NCBI RefSeq assembly: GCF_000308875.1
Contig: NZ_BAGL01000027.1
Span: forward strand, 1 to 64,000
Direction: 5' to 3'
Source: Nocardia transvalensis NBRC 15921
Lineage (GTDB): Bacteria > Actinomycetota > Actinomycetes > Mycobacteriales > Mycobacteriaceae
Length of the DNA: 64,000 nt
Shown here: positions 1 to 8,927 of the stretch, piece after piece
How positions within the stretch are numbered: position 1 is the first letter of the stretch
How the letters are laid out: the number at the start of each line of letters is the position of its first letter
Position numbers and translations under genes: made by a program
The notes under the pieces: generated by a model
Told to the model about the DNA's origin: nothing
Database searches by the model: none
What the model saw: only the letters and a program-made list of their open reading frames with translations

Positions 1-7
1 TACTTCC

Positions 8-39
8 CGAAGGCCCCCAGCGAAAGCTGGGGGCCTTCG
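8..39. terminator. Hairpin terminator of an off-window gene
   Basis: A perfect 14-bp stem (8-21 paired with 26-39) is closed by a GAAA tetraloop. It has no long T-run, which is usual for high-GC actinobacterial terminators. The gene it serves lies left of the window. Positions 40-244 hold no convincing gene. Confidence 0.75.
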
Positions 40-244
40 CTGTATATCGGGGCGGCATCTCGGCCATATCCGGACATAATTCATCCCATGACGTGTAGGC
101 CGCCGCGAAGTGGGCAAACAACCTTCTACACGTGGCCGGCGCTCCGGATTCACAGGCACTTCACAAGCAATGGCAACCTGCTCGGAAGTACTTCGCTGGA
201 TGATGGACGGGTAGGTCCGGCACACAGCGCGGAAGGAACGATGC

Positions 245-967
245 ATGGTCGGCCAGGCAACGGCCGGGGTCACCCCCACACTCGGCGTCACACGCACCGG
301 GTGGCGGCGGTTCTTCCTGCCGGTCACCTACGGCTACGCCGCCCTCCTCATCACCGTGGCAGCCCTACTGGCGGCCCTGGGGGACAGTGCGCAGAGCCAG
401 GTGATCCTGCACGCCAGCACCAACCTGAGCAATCTGCTGCGCGGCCACTACGCCACGCTGGTCTCCAGTGCCCTCGTCGTCGGTGACGGCGCCGCCGCGG
501 CCCTGATCATCCCCCTCCTGATCTGCCTCCTCGCCCTGGCCGAACTGCGGTTCGGCGCGCTCACCACGATCCGCATCTTCGTCGCCGGCCATATCGGCGC
601 CACGCTGCTGGTCGCCGCGGGGCTGTGGGTGGCCGTCACGGCCGACTGGGTGCCCGTGAGCATCACGACGGCCGAAGACGTGGGCATCAGCTACGGCGCC
701 ATGGCCATGATCGGCGCGTTCGTGGTGCTGCTGCCGCGGCGCTGGCGAGCGACCTGGTCCATCAGCTGGCTGGCGGTCGCGGTGTCCGGCGTCGCCATGG
801 GACGGACGTTCACCAACGTCGGACATCTGGTGGCCCTGAGTATCGGCCTGGCCGTCGGCTTCTGGCTGCTGCGCACCCACCGGCTGCGCCTCCCGCGCCT
901 GACGCGGTTCGAATGTGCCCTGCTGGCCATCGCCTCGGCGCTCGGCTATCTCATGCTTGTGGGCTGA
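245..967 (+). CDS. Rhomboid-like integral membrane protein
   Basis: A 240-aa polytopic membrane protein with about six hydrophobic segments and a cytosolic N-terminus of about 25 residues. Two rhomboid-type signatures are visible: GISYGA with Ser149, where rhomboids carry the catalytic serine, and [15 protein letters not shown] with His194, matching the histidine of the last core helix. This fits the actinobacterial rhomboid-like family, and the Ser-His pair suggests it may still cleave membrane substrates, although the usual GxSG is GxSxG here. The ATG at 245 has GGAAGGA just upstream. A second, classical rhomboid gene lies at 32664. The substrate is unknown. Confidence 0.7.
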   Translation: MVGQATAGVTPTLGVTRTGWRRFFLPVTYGYAALLITVAALLAALGDSAQSQVILHASTNLSNLLRGHYATLVSSALVVGDGAAAALIIPLLICLLALAELRFGALTTIRIFVAGHIGATLLVAAGLWVAVTADWVPVSITTAEDVGISYGAMAMIGAFVVLLPRRWRATWSISWLAVAVSGVAMGRTFTNVGHLVALSIGLAVGFWLLRTHRLRLPRLTRFECALLAIASALGYLMLVG

Positions 968-1005
968 ATAACGCTGCCCGCCGGCGTTCCCCTAAAGTGC
1001 CTGGG

Positions 1006-1683
1006 GTGCGCCTCGTCATTGCTCGCTGCCAGGTCGACTATGTGGGTCGGCTCACTGCTCACCTCCCGATGGCTCGACGGCTGCTCATGATGAAGGCCGA
1101 CGGCTCGGTGCTGGTGCATTCCGACGGCGGCTCGTACAAGCCGCTGAACTGGATGAGCCCGCCCTGCTGGCTCGAGGAGCGCGACATCGAGACCGAGGCC
1201 GCCAAGCTCTGGGTGGTGACCAACAAGGCGGGCGAGGAACTGCGCATCACCGTCGAGGACATCGAGCACGACACCGAGCACGAACTCGGAGTCGACCCCG
1301 GCCTGGTGAAGGACGGCGTCGAGGCCCATCTGCAGGAGCTGCTGGCCGAGCACATCGAGACCCTGGGCGCGGGCTACTCCCTCATCCGGCGCGAGTACAT
1401 GACCGCGATCGGCCCGGTGGACATCCTGTGCCGCGATGCCGACGGCGCCACGGTCGCGGTGGAGATCAAGCGCCGCGGCGAGATCGACGGCGTCGAACAG
1501 CTGACTCGCTACCTCGAACTGCTCAACCGGGATCCGCTGCTGGCCCCGGTCACCGGCGTCTTCGCCGCCCAGCAGATCAAGCCGCAGGCCAAGACGCTCG
1601 CCACCGACCGCGGAATCCGTTGCCTGACACTCGATTACAACGCTCTCCGCGGCACCGACAGCGCCGAGTTCCGGTTGTTCTAG
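1006..1683 (+). CDS. nucS: NucS mismatch-specific endonuclease
   Basis: NucS/EndoMS, the nuclease that cuts both strands at mismatches and carries out non-canonical mismatch repair in actinobacteria lacking MutS-MutL. The protein is 225 aa. The N-terminal DNA-binding half contains [12 protein letters not shown]. The C-terminal RecB-like nuclease core shows Asp139, Glu153-x-Lys155 and QLTRY (165-169). The extreme C-terminus, EFRLF, resembles a beta-clamp-binding tail, which corynebacterial NucS is known to use. The GTG at 1006 is chosen because the family starts with a VRLVIA-like stretch and because a -10-like TAAAGT (993-998) lies 7 nt upstream, a leaderless arrangement. The longer in-frame extension upstream overlaps the rhomboid-like gene and is unlikely. 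Confidence 0.95.
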   Translation: MRLVIARCQVDYVGRLTAHLPMARRLLMMKADGSVLVHSDGGSYKPLNWMSPPCWLEERDIETEAAKLWVVTNKAGEELRITVEDIEHDTEHELGVDPGLVKDGVEAHLQELLAEHIETLGAGYSLIRREYMTAIGPVDILCRDADGATVAVEIKRRGEIDGVEQLTRYLELLNRDPLLAPVTGVFAAQQIKPQAKTLATDRGIRCLTLDYNALRGTDSAEFRLF

Positions 1684-1693
1684 GCTCGAAGGC

Positions 1694-2002
1694 ATGCCCC
1701 GCCGGAAACCGCGACCCAAGCAGTCGCCGGCGCGGTTCCAGCGGGAGCCGCGTCCGGTCGGCGACGTCTTCGGGCGGACCGAGGCGGGGCCGGGCGGCGG
1801 GGACTCCTACACCGTCCGCACCGTCCCCGGTTCTCGCGCGGTGAAGACCTACCGCTGCCCGGGGTGCGATCACGAGATTCCGCCCGGCACAGCGCATATC
1901 GTCGCGTGGCGCGAGTACGGCGGCGAGGACGACCGACGACACTGGCATACCGGATGCTGGCGCGGGCGGCATACTCGCACAATCACGCGGCGCTGGTCCT
2001 AG
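1694..2002 (+). CDS. Small zinc-ribbon protein downstream of nucS
   Basis: A 102-aa basic protein. The N-terminal third is Arg/Pro-rich and probably disordered. The rest carries CPGC ... HWHTGC, a compact treble-clef-like zinc site (Cys-x2-Cys with His-x3-Cys). Similar small proteins follow nucS in mycobacteria and nocardiae; their role is unknown. The start is fixed by a -10-like TAGGCT (1681-1686) exactly 7 nt before the ATG. That hexamer overlaps the nucS stop codon, so the gene probably makes its own leaderless transcript. A role in nucleic-acid binding is only a guess from charge and zinc site. Confidence 0.75.
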   Translation: MPRRKPRPKQSPARFQREPRPVGDVFGRTEAGPGGGDSYTVRTVPGSRAVKTYRCPGCDHEIPPGTAHIVAWREYGGEDDRRHWHTGCWRGRHTRTITRRWS

Positions 2003-2141
2003 AAATTTGTACGAGTTTCCGCGTGCGCGGACGGAAATTCGCCGGCATATATTTCTCAGCAGCTGGAATACGCCTTGCGCTCCTGTCCGATTTTGACTTT
2101 GATCAACGAACCCTGCGCTCGATCGATCGGAGTTGAAAAAC

Positions 2142-4055
2142 GTGGCATCAGGTTTAGTACGGTCGCTGGCCGTCGTGGCGGCGGGGGTGATCGGCCTGTT
2201 GCCGATGGCCGTTCCCGCGCTGGCCGACGAGGGCGGAGGCGGCGTGCAGTACGCGCCGACGATGGTGATCCTCGACGCGTCCGGTTCGATGGAGCGCCCC
2301 GATTCCGGCGGCACGATGATGGATTCGGCGAAGCGCGCGACGCGCTCCTTCGTCTCCGCGGCGCCGGACGCCGCGAAGGTCGGCCTGATGACCTACGGCA
2401 CCAGCACCGGCAACGCCCCCGAGGAGAAGGCCGCGGGATGTCGTGACGTGAGCCTGCTCAGGCGTCCCGACACCCTCGACAAGGGTGCGCTCACCGCCGC
2501 CGTCGACGGGATCACGGCACGGGGTTGGACGCCGATGGGCGTCGCGTTGAAGCAGGCAGCCGAGGCCCTGCCCACCTCCGGGCCGCGTTCCATCGTGCTG
2601 GTCTCCGACGGCGACGACACCTGCGCGCCGCCGGATCCGTGCGATGTCGCCCGCGAGCTGAAGAAGCAGGGCGTCGACCTGATCGTGCACTCGATCGGCT
2701 TCGCGGTCGAGGCCAACGCCCGGGCCCAGCTGACCTGTATGGCCCAGGCGACCGGCGGAACCTACACGGACGCTCCGGACGGGCGGTCGCTCGAGCAAAT
2801 CCTGCCGCGCGTGAGCGGCGCGGCCCTGCGGAACTATCAAACCGCCGGAAAGCCTATTACCGGAACGGATAAGTATCGCACCGCGCCGAAGGCGACTCCG
2901 GGCCAATATCTCGACACCATCGGTCAGAAGGAAACCCGGTATTACGCCGTCGATGTTCCGGACGGGGCGACCGCCTATTTCAGCGGCACCATGTCCTTTC
3001 CTCGCAAAAGTGGTATTTCCGTCACGGACGATCTGAATACCTTGACATTGCGGGTGTACGGAACGGACGGCCGCGACTGCAATGTCTTCGAACACGAAAT
3101 GGTGACCAAATCCAGTGACGGCGTCGCGCTGACGGTGGCCAAGGCATGGGACGGCGCCACGAAGAAGAAGGACGGCAAGACCGCCGCCGACAGTTGCAAG
3201 GGCGGCGGCCCGTACTACTTCGCGCTGGAGTGGGACCACGTCTCGACGGGAGTGCCGGAGCGGCTGCCGATCGAGTTGCTGGTGGGCCTCGAGCCGGCCG
3301 TCACCGATCCCGGTCCGGCCGCGGTGCTGCCCGTGACCGCCTTCACCCCGCCGACCGGGCCGGATGTCCCGACCGCCGGTGGTGGTTCGTTCAACGTCGC
3401 CACCGAACTGCCGGGCAGCGGGAGCTACACCGATACCTTGCAGCGCGGTGAGTTCGTGTTCTACCGCGTGCGGCTGAAGTGGGGACAGGGCCTGTCGTAC
3501 CGGGTGCACTTCGAATCGAACGGGCACACCGGCATCGACAATATGTCGAATGTCCAGACGGTCTTCTACACGCCGCTCCGCGAGCGGATCGATTCGGATT
3601 TCGCGTCCTACACCGGCTCCGAGAACGTCCTGCCGAATCAGTTCAAGTCGCTGGCCACCGTGCCGATCCGGTACGGCAATCGCAATGCCGACGCCTACGA
3701 GCTGCGCAGGCAGAGCGTCGAGGGGTGGTACTACATCGCGGTGAAGGCCGGCGCCACCTCGTCCGAGGGCCCCAACGTGCCGGTTCCGGTGCGGGTGGAG
3801 GTCACCGTCGCCGGACAGCCGGAGGCGGGGCCGAAGTATGTCTCGGCGGAGGACGGCGGCATCTTCGGTGAGCAGCGGGCCGGTGGTACCGGCGGCGGCA
3901 CGGGCGAGACGGGTGGGTCGGTCGAGCCCGCCGTCGCGGCCGAGGCGTCCGGCTCGTCGAAGGGATGGATCGTGGCCGCCGCCGGAGCGGGCGTGGTCGT
4001 GGTCCTGCTCGCCCTCGTGGGTGGATTCGTCCTGGGCAGGCGGCGGCGCGGATGA
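2142..4055 (+). CDS. Exported VWA-domain protein with C-terminal membrane anchor
   Basis: A 637-aa protein with a Sec signal peptide (hydrophobic to about residue 25, ending ALA). A von Willebrand factor A domain follows, with an intact MIDAS DASGSM near residue 45 and the downstream Thr/Asp region (SDGDDT). After about 300 residues of beta-rich sequence and a Gly/Thr-rich linker comes one transmembrane helix and the basic tail GRRRRG, so the domain should sit outside the membrane. GTG 2142 is preferred because GGAG (2129-2132) is 9 nt upstream; TTG 2133 would directly abut it. VWA domains of this kind mediate metal-dependent protein contacts. The partner is unknown. Confidence 0.8.
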   Translation: MASGLVRSLAVVAAGVIGLLPMAVPALADEGGGGVQYAPTMVILDASGSMERPDSGGTMMDSAKRATRSFVSAAPDAAKVGLMTYGTSTGNAPEEKAAGCRDVSLLRRPDTLDKGALTAAVDGITARGWTPMGVALKQAAEALPTSGPRSIVLVSDGDDTCAPPDPCDVARELKKQGVDLIVHSIGFAVEANARAQLTCMAQATGGTYTDAPDGRSLEQILPRVSGAALRNYQTAGKPITGTDKYRTAPKATPGQYLDTIGQKETRYYAVDVPDGATAYFSGTMSFPRKSGISVTDDLNTLTLRVYGTDGRDCNVFEHEMVTKSSDGVALTVAKAWDGATKKKDGKTAADSCKGGGPYYFALEWDHVSTGVPERLPIELLVGLEPAVTDPGPAAVLPVTAFTPPTGPDVPTAGGGSFNVATELPGSGSYTDTLQRGEFVFYRVRLKWGQGLSYRVHFESNGHTGIDNMSNVQTVFYTPLRERIDSDFASYTGSENVLPNQFKSLATVPIRYGNRNADAYELRRQSVEGWYYIAVKAGATSSEGPNVPVPVRVEVTVAGQPEAGPKYVSAEDGGIFGEQRAGGTGGGTGETGGSVEPAVAAEASGSSKGWIVAAAGAGVVVVLLALVGGFVLGRRRRG

Positions 4056-4076
4056 CCGTGCGCCGGTAGACATAAG

Positions 4077-4123
4077 GAAGGCCGCCCCCGCACTGCGGGG
4101 GCGGCCTTCGGACGGAATTTTTT
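4077..4123. terminator. Bidirectional intrinsic terminator
   Basis: Inverted repeat 4077-4092 / 4094-4109 (about 15 bp paired, GC-rich) followed on the plus strand by AATTTTTT. It separates the convergent VWA gene and the coiled-coil gene. Confidence 0.9.
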
Positions 4124-4145
4124 GTGTCGCCCGGCGGGTTCGGCG

Positions 4146-5141
4146 CTAGCTCGAGAGGTCTGCGTTCTCGCGCTCATCGTCGTCGACGAGCTCGTCTTCC
4201 TCGGACTTCAGTTCGGGGATGGCCTTCTGGCGGCCGGAGTTCGACTGCTTGCCGGACAGCGAGCGCTGTTCCGGGGCGCCGTCGAGGAGCTCGCTCTCGC
4301 GGTTGACCGCGGCGAGCATGGCCGGCACGGAATCGAGCTGACCGCGAATTCCCAAGAGCTGGGCCAGGACTCGGCCTCGCAGGACGCGCATTTCCTCGGC
4401 CAGTTCCTTGGCGTGCGCGATCTTGCGATCGGCCTGCTGGGTGGCGGAGGTGACCAGACGGTTGGCCTCGTCGGTCGCGTCCTTGACGCGCTGGGCGGCC
4501 TCGCTGCGGCTGCTGGCCTCGAGCTCCTCCATGGCGCGGGTGAGCTTGGTGCGCCGCTCCGCCATGGTGACCTCGAAGTCCTGCTGGGCGGCCTTGCGCT
4601 TGGCCTCGGCTTCCTTGGTGATCCGGTCGGACTCCGCGTTGGCGCCCTCGAGGATCTTCTTGGACTCCGAGCGCGCGTTGGCGAGGGTCTGCTCGAACTC
4701 GACCTCGAGCGCCTCGCGCTTCTCCTTGGTCTCGGCGAGCAGCGACTCGTACTTGCCGCGCATCTCCGTCGCCTGCTGCTCGGCGATCGAGATCATCTCG
4801 GCGGCCTCGGCCTGGGCCTGGGCGCGGACCTCGGAGGCCTCGTCGGAGGCCAGGCGGAGCATGCGCGAGATACGATCGCTCATGCCTTCCGCGGTGGTCG
4901 GCGGCACCGACAGCCGGTCGACTTCCTTACGCAGCTCATCGATTTCGTCGCGCGCATCCTCGAGCTGCGCGGCGAGATTTCGGGCTTGGGCTGCGGCGGC
5001 ATCGCGATCTGTTGCGGTAACCCTTAGTTCTGCATCAAATCGGTCGAAGTAATTGCGCACCTCATCGCGGTCGTAGCCCTTACGGACCACGGTAAACGGC
5101 AACGCGACGAAGCGATTGCGATCGGGCTCAGTGGACGACAT
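4146..5141 (-). CDS. DivIVA-domain coiled-coil protein
   Basis: A 331-aa protein. The N-terminal 50 residues fit the DivIVA/Wag31 lipid-binding module (FTVVRKGYDRDEVRNYF). Nearly continuous coiled coil follows (about residues 50-270), rich in Ala, Glu, Arg and Lys, then a charged disordered tail. Such proteins mark curved membrane and polar growth sites in actinobacteria or act as cytoskeletal scaffolds. It is not Wag31 itself, which lies in the ftsZ region. ATG 5141 is chosen because a -10-like TAGTTT (5154-5149, minus strand) lies 7 nt upstream; TTG 5150 would lie upstream of that transcript's start. It is transcribed away from the epimerase gene. Confidence 0.8.
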   Translation of the reverse strand: MSSTEPDRNRFVALPFTVVRKGYDRDEVRNYFDRFDAELRVTATDRDAAAAQARNLAAQLEDARDEIDELRKEVDRLSVPPTTAEGMSDRISRMLRLASDEASEVRAQAQAEAAEMISIAEQQATEMRGKYESLLAETKEKREALEVEFEQTLANARSESKKILEGANAESDRITKEAEAKRKAAQQDFEVTMAERRTKLTRAMEELEASSRSEAAQRVKDATDEANRLVTSATQQADRKIAHAKELAEEMRVLRGRVLAQLLGIRGQLDSVPAMLAAVNRESELLDGAPEQRSLSGKQSNSGRQKAIPELKSEEDELVDDDERENADLSS

Positions 5142-5227
5142 GCCCCACAAACTACAGCCTGTCGACCGGCCATGGTGACCCGACCGCGAATGTCGTTACG
5201 ACAAGTTTCCGTAGCCGGATTCCGGTA

Positions 5228-5698
5228 CTAGTGAGTAGGATTCGGCGCAGGCTCCACCAGCTCGATGAGCACACCGCCAGCATCCTTCGGGTGTACGAAG
5301 TTTATCCGGGAATCGGCCGTTCCGCGACGAGGCGCGTCGTACAGCAATCGCAGACCTTGTGCACGCAGGAAGGTAGCTACAGCCTCGACATCGGTGACGC
5401 GATACGCCAGTTGCTGGAGCCCGGGACCGTTGCGATCGATGAACTTGGCGATCGTGGAGGACTCGTCGACGGGTGCCAGCAACTGCAGAGCAGTCGAGTC
5501 GTCGCCGGCGCCGGGCAGCGAGAGCATCGCTTCGTGCACGCCTTGGGACTCGTTGACCTCGCGGTGGGTTTCGACCATCCCGAGGTGCTGGGAGTACCAC
5601 GCGACGGCGGTATCGAGGTCGGGAACGGCGACGCCGACATGATCGACGGCTATCACGTAGTCGGCGGGGATGAATTCGGGCGTTTCGGAGGTACTCAC
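5228..5698 (-). CDS. mce: Methylmalonyl-CoA epimerase
   Basis: A 156-aa vicinal-oxygen-chelate protein that interconverts (S)- and (R)-methylmalonyl-CoA in propionyl-CoA metabolism. The start [17 protein letters not shown] and the end [17 protein letters not shown] are family hallmarks; DHVG supplies the first metal-binding His and IELVE the C-terminal glutamate. GTG 5698 is chosen because homologs begin about 15 residues before DHVG and because TACCGT (5711-5706, minus strand) sits 7 nt upstream, a leaderless promoter. It is divergent from the thiolase gene, as in M. tuberculosis Rv1322A/fadA4. Longer in-frame starts would overlap the thiolase gene. The symbol refers to the epimerase, not to mammalian-cell-entry genes. 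Confidence 0.92.
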   Translation of the reverse strand: MSTSETPEFIPADYVIAVDHVGVAVPDLDTAVAWYSQHLGMVETHREVNESQGVHEAMLSLPGAGDDSTALQLLAPVDESSTIAKFIDRNGPGLQQLAYRVTDVEAVATFLRAQGLRLLYDAPRRGTADSRINFVHPKDAGGVLIELVEPAPNPTH

Positions 5699-5792
5699 CC
5701 TTCGAACGGTAGCGCGGACCTGCATGGTGGCGCCGGGACACCACCGGTTACCGTGGAGTACGGCGTACCCACTCCACGAAGCGAGGCACATC

Positions 5793-7004
<1,212 letters not shown>

Positions 7005-7076
7005 GATCCACTGTGTTGTAACCCACACCAACTACCCGGTGTCGTAGGCGTATACCCGTTGGGCACAATGGTGGCC

Positions 7077-7430
7077 ATGGGCGAATTCTTCGATGTGAGC
7101 ACCGTGGGTAAGCGCGTGCGGTTGTTCGGACTGCTCGAGGCCCCGTCGTGGGCACTGTTGCTGACGGGGTCGGTGCTCAAGCGGCTGCCGGAGCCGATCA
7201 CCTGGCCGGTGATGGTGTTCGGCATGCTGCACGGCATCATCTTCCTGCTGTTCGCGGTGAATCTGGTGCTCGCGTCGCGGGAGTACGAATGGCCCGGAAA
7301 GACCCTGCTGCTCGGTCTGTTGTCGTCGATCGTGCCGTTCACCTCGGTCTGGTTCGAGCGCTGGGCGATTCGGTCGGGGCAGTTGGGCGATCTGGGTACG
7401 GCCGCGGCACCCGAGGTCGCTCGTTCGTGA
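7077..7430 (+). CDS. DUF3817 small membrane protein
   Basis: A 117-aa protein with three hydrophobic helices and the DUF3817 pattern: a first helix after an RLFGLLEA stretch and GMLHGIIFLLF in the second. The function is unknown. ATG 7077 follows a -10-like CACAAT (7064-7069) by 7 nt; ATG 7068 is the alternative. The stop is 13 bp before the thioredoxin-like gene. A second DUF3817 gene lies at 35718-36116, so the family is represented twice in this syntenic block. Confidence 0.8.
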   Translation: MGEFFDVSTVGKRVRLFGLLEAPSWALLLTGSVLKRLPEPITWPVMVFGMLHGIIFLLFAVNLVLASREYEWPGKTLLLGLLSSIVPFTSVWFERWAIRSGQLGDLGTAAAPEVARS

Positions 7431-7443
7431 CAAACTGGAAACC

Positions 7444-8346
7444 GTGACTCGACCTGCCTCACGTCGTCCCTCGCCCGCTGTCGCCGCCGCCATGTCCGGC
7501 GCGGTGGATCTCTCCAGCCTGAAACAGCCGGCCGCCACGGATACGCCGACCGATCACGCAGTCACCGAGGCCGATTTCGAGACTCGGGTACTGCGCCGGT
7601 CGATGCAGGTACCGGTGGTCATCGTCCTCTACTCGCAGCGCAGTCCGGGCAGCGTGGAGCTGGTGAAGCTCTTCGAGCGCCTGGTCGCCGAGGACGATGG
7701 CGCCTGGGACCTGGCCACCGTCGAAGCCGAGCCCAATATGCGCATCGCGCAGGCGCTCGGGGTGCAGGGCATCCCGACCGTCATCGCGGTGGCCGGGGGC
7801 CAGCCGCTGGCCGACTTCCAGGGCGGCCAGCCCGAACCCCAGGTGAAGCAGTGGCTCGCGGCCGTCGTCGACGCGGTGCGCGGCAAGCTCTCCGGCGAGG
7901 AGGGCGCGCCCGGCGAGGAACTCCCGGCCGAACCGGAGGACCCGCGCTTCACCGCCGCCGAGGACGCGCTCGACCAGGGCGATATCGCCGGGGCCGAGGC
8001 CGCGTACGAGAAGATCCTGGCCGAGGAGCCGGGTAATACGGAGGCCAAGGCGGCCCTGCGCAATGTGCGCTTCTTCGGCCGGGCGCAGAACCTGCCCGCC
8101 GACGCGATCGCCACCGCCGACGCCGCTCCGGACGATATCGACGCCGCCTTTGCCGCAGCCGATATGGAACTGTTCAACCAGCAGCCGGAGGCTGCCTTCG
8201 GCCGCCTCATCGACCTGATCAAGCGCACCGCGGGCGACGACCGCAACCGCGTCCGCACCCGCCTGGTGGAACTGTTCGAACTGTTCGACACGGCCGACCC
8301 GGCGGTGGTCGCGGCCCGGCGCAAGCTGGCCACCGCGCTGTACTGA
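7444..8346 (+). CDS. Thioredoxin-fold/TPR co-chaperone (YbbN-like)
   Basis: A 300-aa protein with a disordered N-terminus, a thioredoxin fold (about residues 40-140, VPVVIVLYSQRSPGS then GIPTVIAV with the cis-proline) and a C-terminal TPR region (about 175-295). This is the CnoX/YbbN layout, a chlorine- or stress-linked chaperone partner in E. coli. The thioredoxin CxxC is absent; the equivalent position reads SQRSPGS, so it cannot act as a dithiol oxidoreductase. GTG 7444 has CAAACT 7 nt upstream. The M. tuberculosis counterpart is Rv1324, in the same gene order. Confidence 0.85.
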   Translation: MTRPASRRPSPAVAAAMSGAVDLSSLKQPAATDTPTDHAVTEADFETRVLRRSMQVPVVIVLYSQRSPGSVELVKLFERLVAEDDGAWDLATVEAEPNMRIAQALGVQGIPTVIAVAGGQPLADFQGGQPEPQVKQWLAAVVDAVRGKLSGEEGAPGEELPAEPEDPRFTAAEDALDQGDIAGAEAAYEKILAEEPGNTEAKAALRNVRFFGRAQNLPADAIATADAAPDDIDAAFAAADMELFNQQPEAAFGRLIDLIKRTAGDDRNRVRTRLVELFELFDTADPAVVAARRKLATALY

Positions 8347-8383
8347 GAAGCACGCTGTCAGGGCCGGGGGGAGAGGCGAGCAC

Positions 8384-8767
8384 ATGCTCATCGCACGGAA
8401 TGCCGTCCGGATCGCGGTCGGCGCGGTTGCCGCGGCGGCGGTGATGCTGCCGGCCGGCAGCGCCGTCGCGCAGGACGACGCGCCCACCCGCCTGGTCTTC
8501 ACTCGCGAGGACCCCGACCAGCCGACCCGCACGGCCACCCTGACCTGCGACCCGGTCGGCGGTTCCCACCCCACGGCGGCCCCCGCTTGCGGCTACCTGG
8601 CCCTACCGGACGCCCTCGCCCTCCCCGAGGAGAACCCGGGCGTCCGGTGCTTCCGCTACCACCCCGTCACGTACCGGGCCGAGGGCACCCTGCGCGGCCG
8701 ACCGGTGACCGTGGAACACACCTACGGCTGCCTGATCCCGGAACTGGCCGCCCCCTGGGACTTCTGA
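8384..8767 (+). CDS. Secreted subtilisin-inhibitor-like protein (SSI family)
   Basis: A 127-aa exported protein with a signal peptide ending near AVAQ (residue 30). The mature part shows the Streptomyces subtilisin inhibitor signature: TCDPVGGSHPTAAPAC, then CFRYHPVT and the RGRPV strand. Four cysteines (55, 69, 89, 116) would form the two family disulfides. By alignment the reactive-site P1 residue is Arg91, which would favour trypsin-like proteases, and the loop seems one residue shorter than usual. The ATG follows a purine-rich AGAGGCGAG ribosome-binding site. The target protease is not evident nearby. Confidence 0.8.
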   Translation: MLIARNAVRIAVGAVAAAAVMLPAGSAVAQDDAPTRLVFTREDPDQPTRTATLTCDPVGGSHPTAAPACGYLALPDALALPEENPGVRCFRYHPVTYRAEGTLRGRPVTVEHTYGCLIPELAAPWDF

Positions 8768-8790
8768 GGGGCTCACCCCATGCCCACTCG

Positions 8791-8866
8791 TTTCCCGGCA
8801 CGCTTTTGGCCGGGATCTGTCGAGCCCGCTGCGGCTGTGGATTCCGGCCAAAAGCATGCCGGAAAA
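8791..8866. repeat. Inverted pair of dispersed palindromic units
   Basis: Unit A (8791-8817) reads TTTCCCGGCACGCTTTTGGC then CGGGATC. Unit B (8840-8866) is the same element in reverse orientation (ATTCCGGCCAAAAGCATGCC then GGAAAA). Each can fold as a small hairpin, and the two together form a large one. The pair lies between the convergent SSI and phoD genes and probably serves as a bidirectional terminator. Related units occur at 18183, 32519 and 35612. Confidence 0.8.
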
Positions 8867-8927
8867 TGGGGAGTGTGCGTGGTCGGGAGTGAAGGCATGC
8901 GCGTTCATGGTCGGGAGTGGGGCCTGA

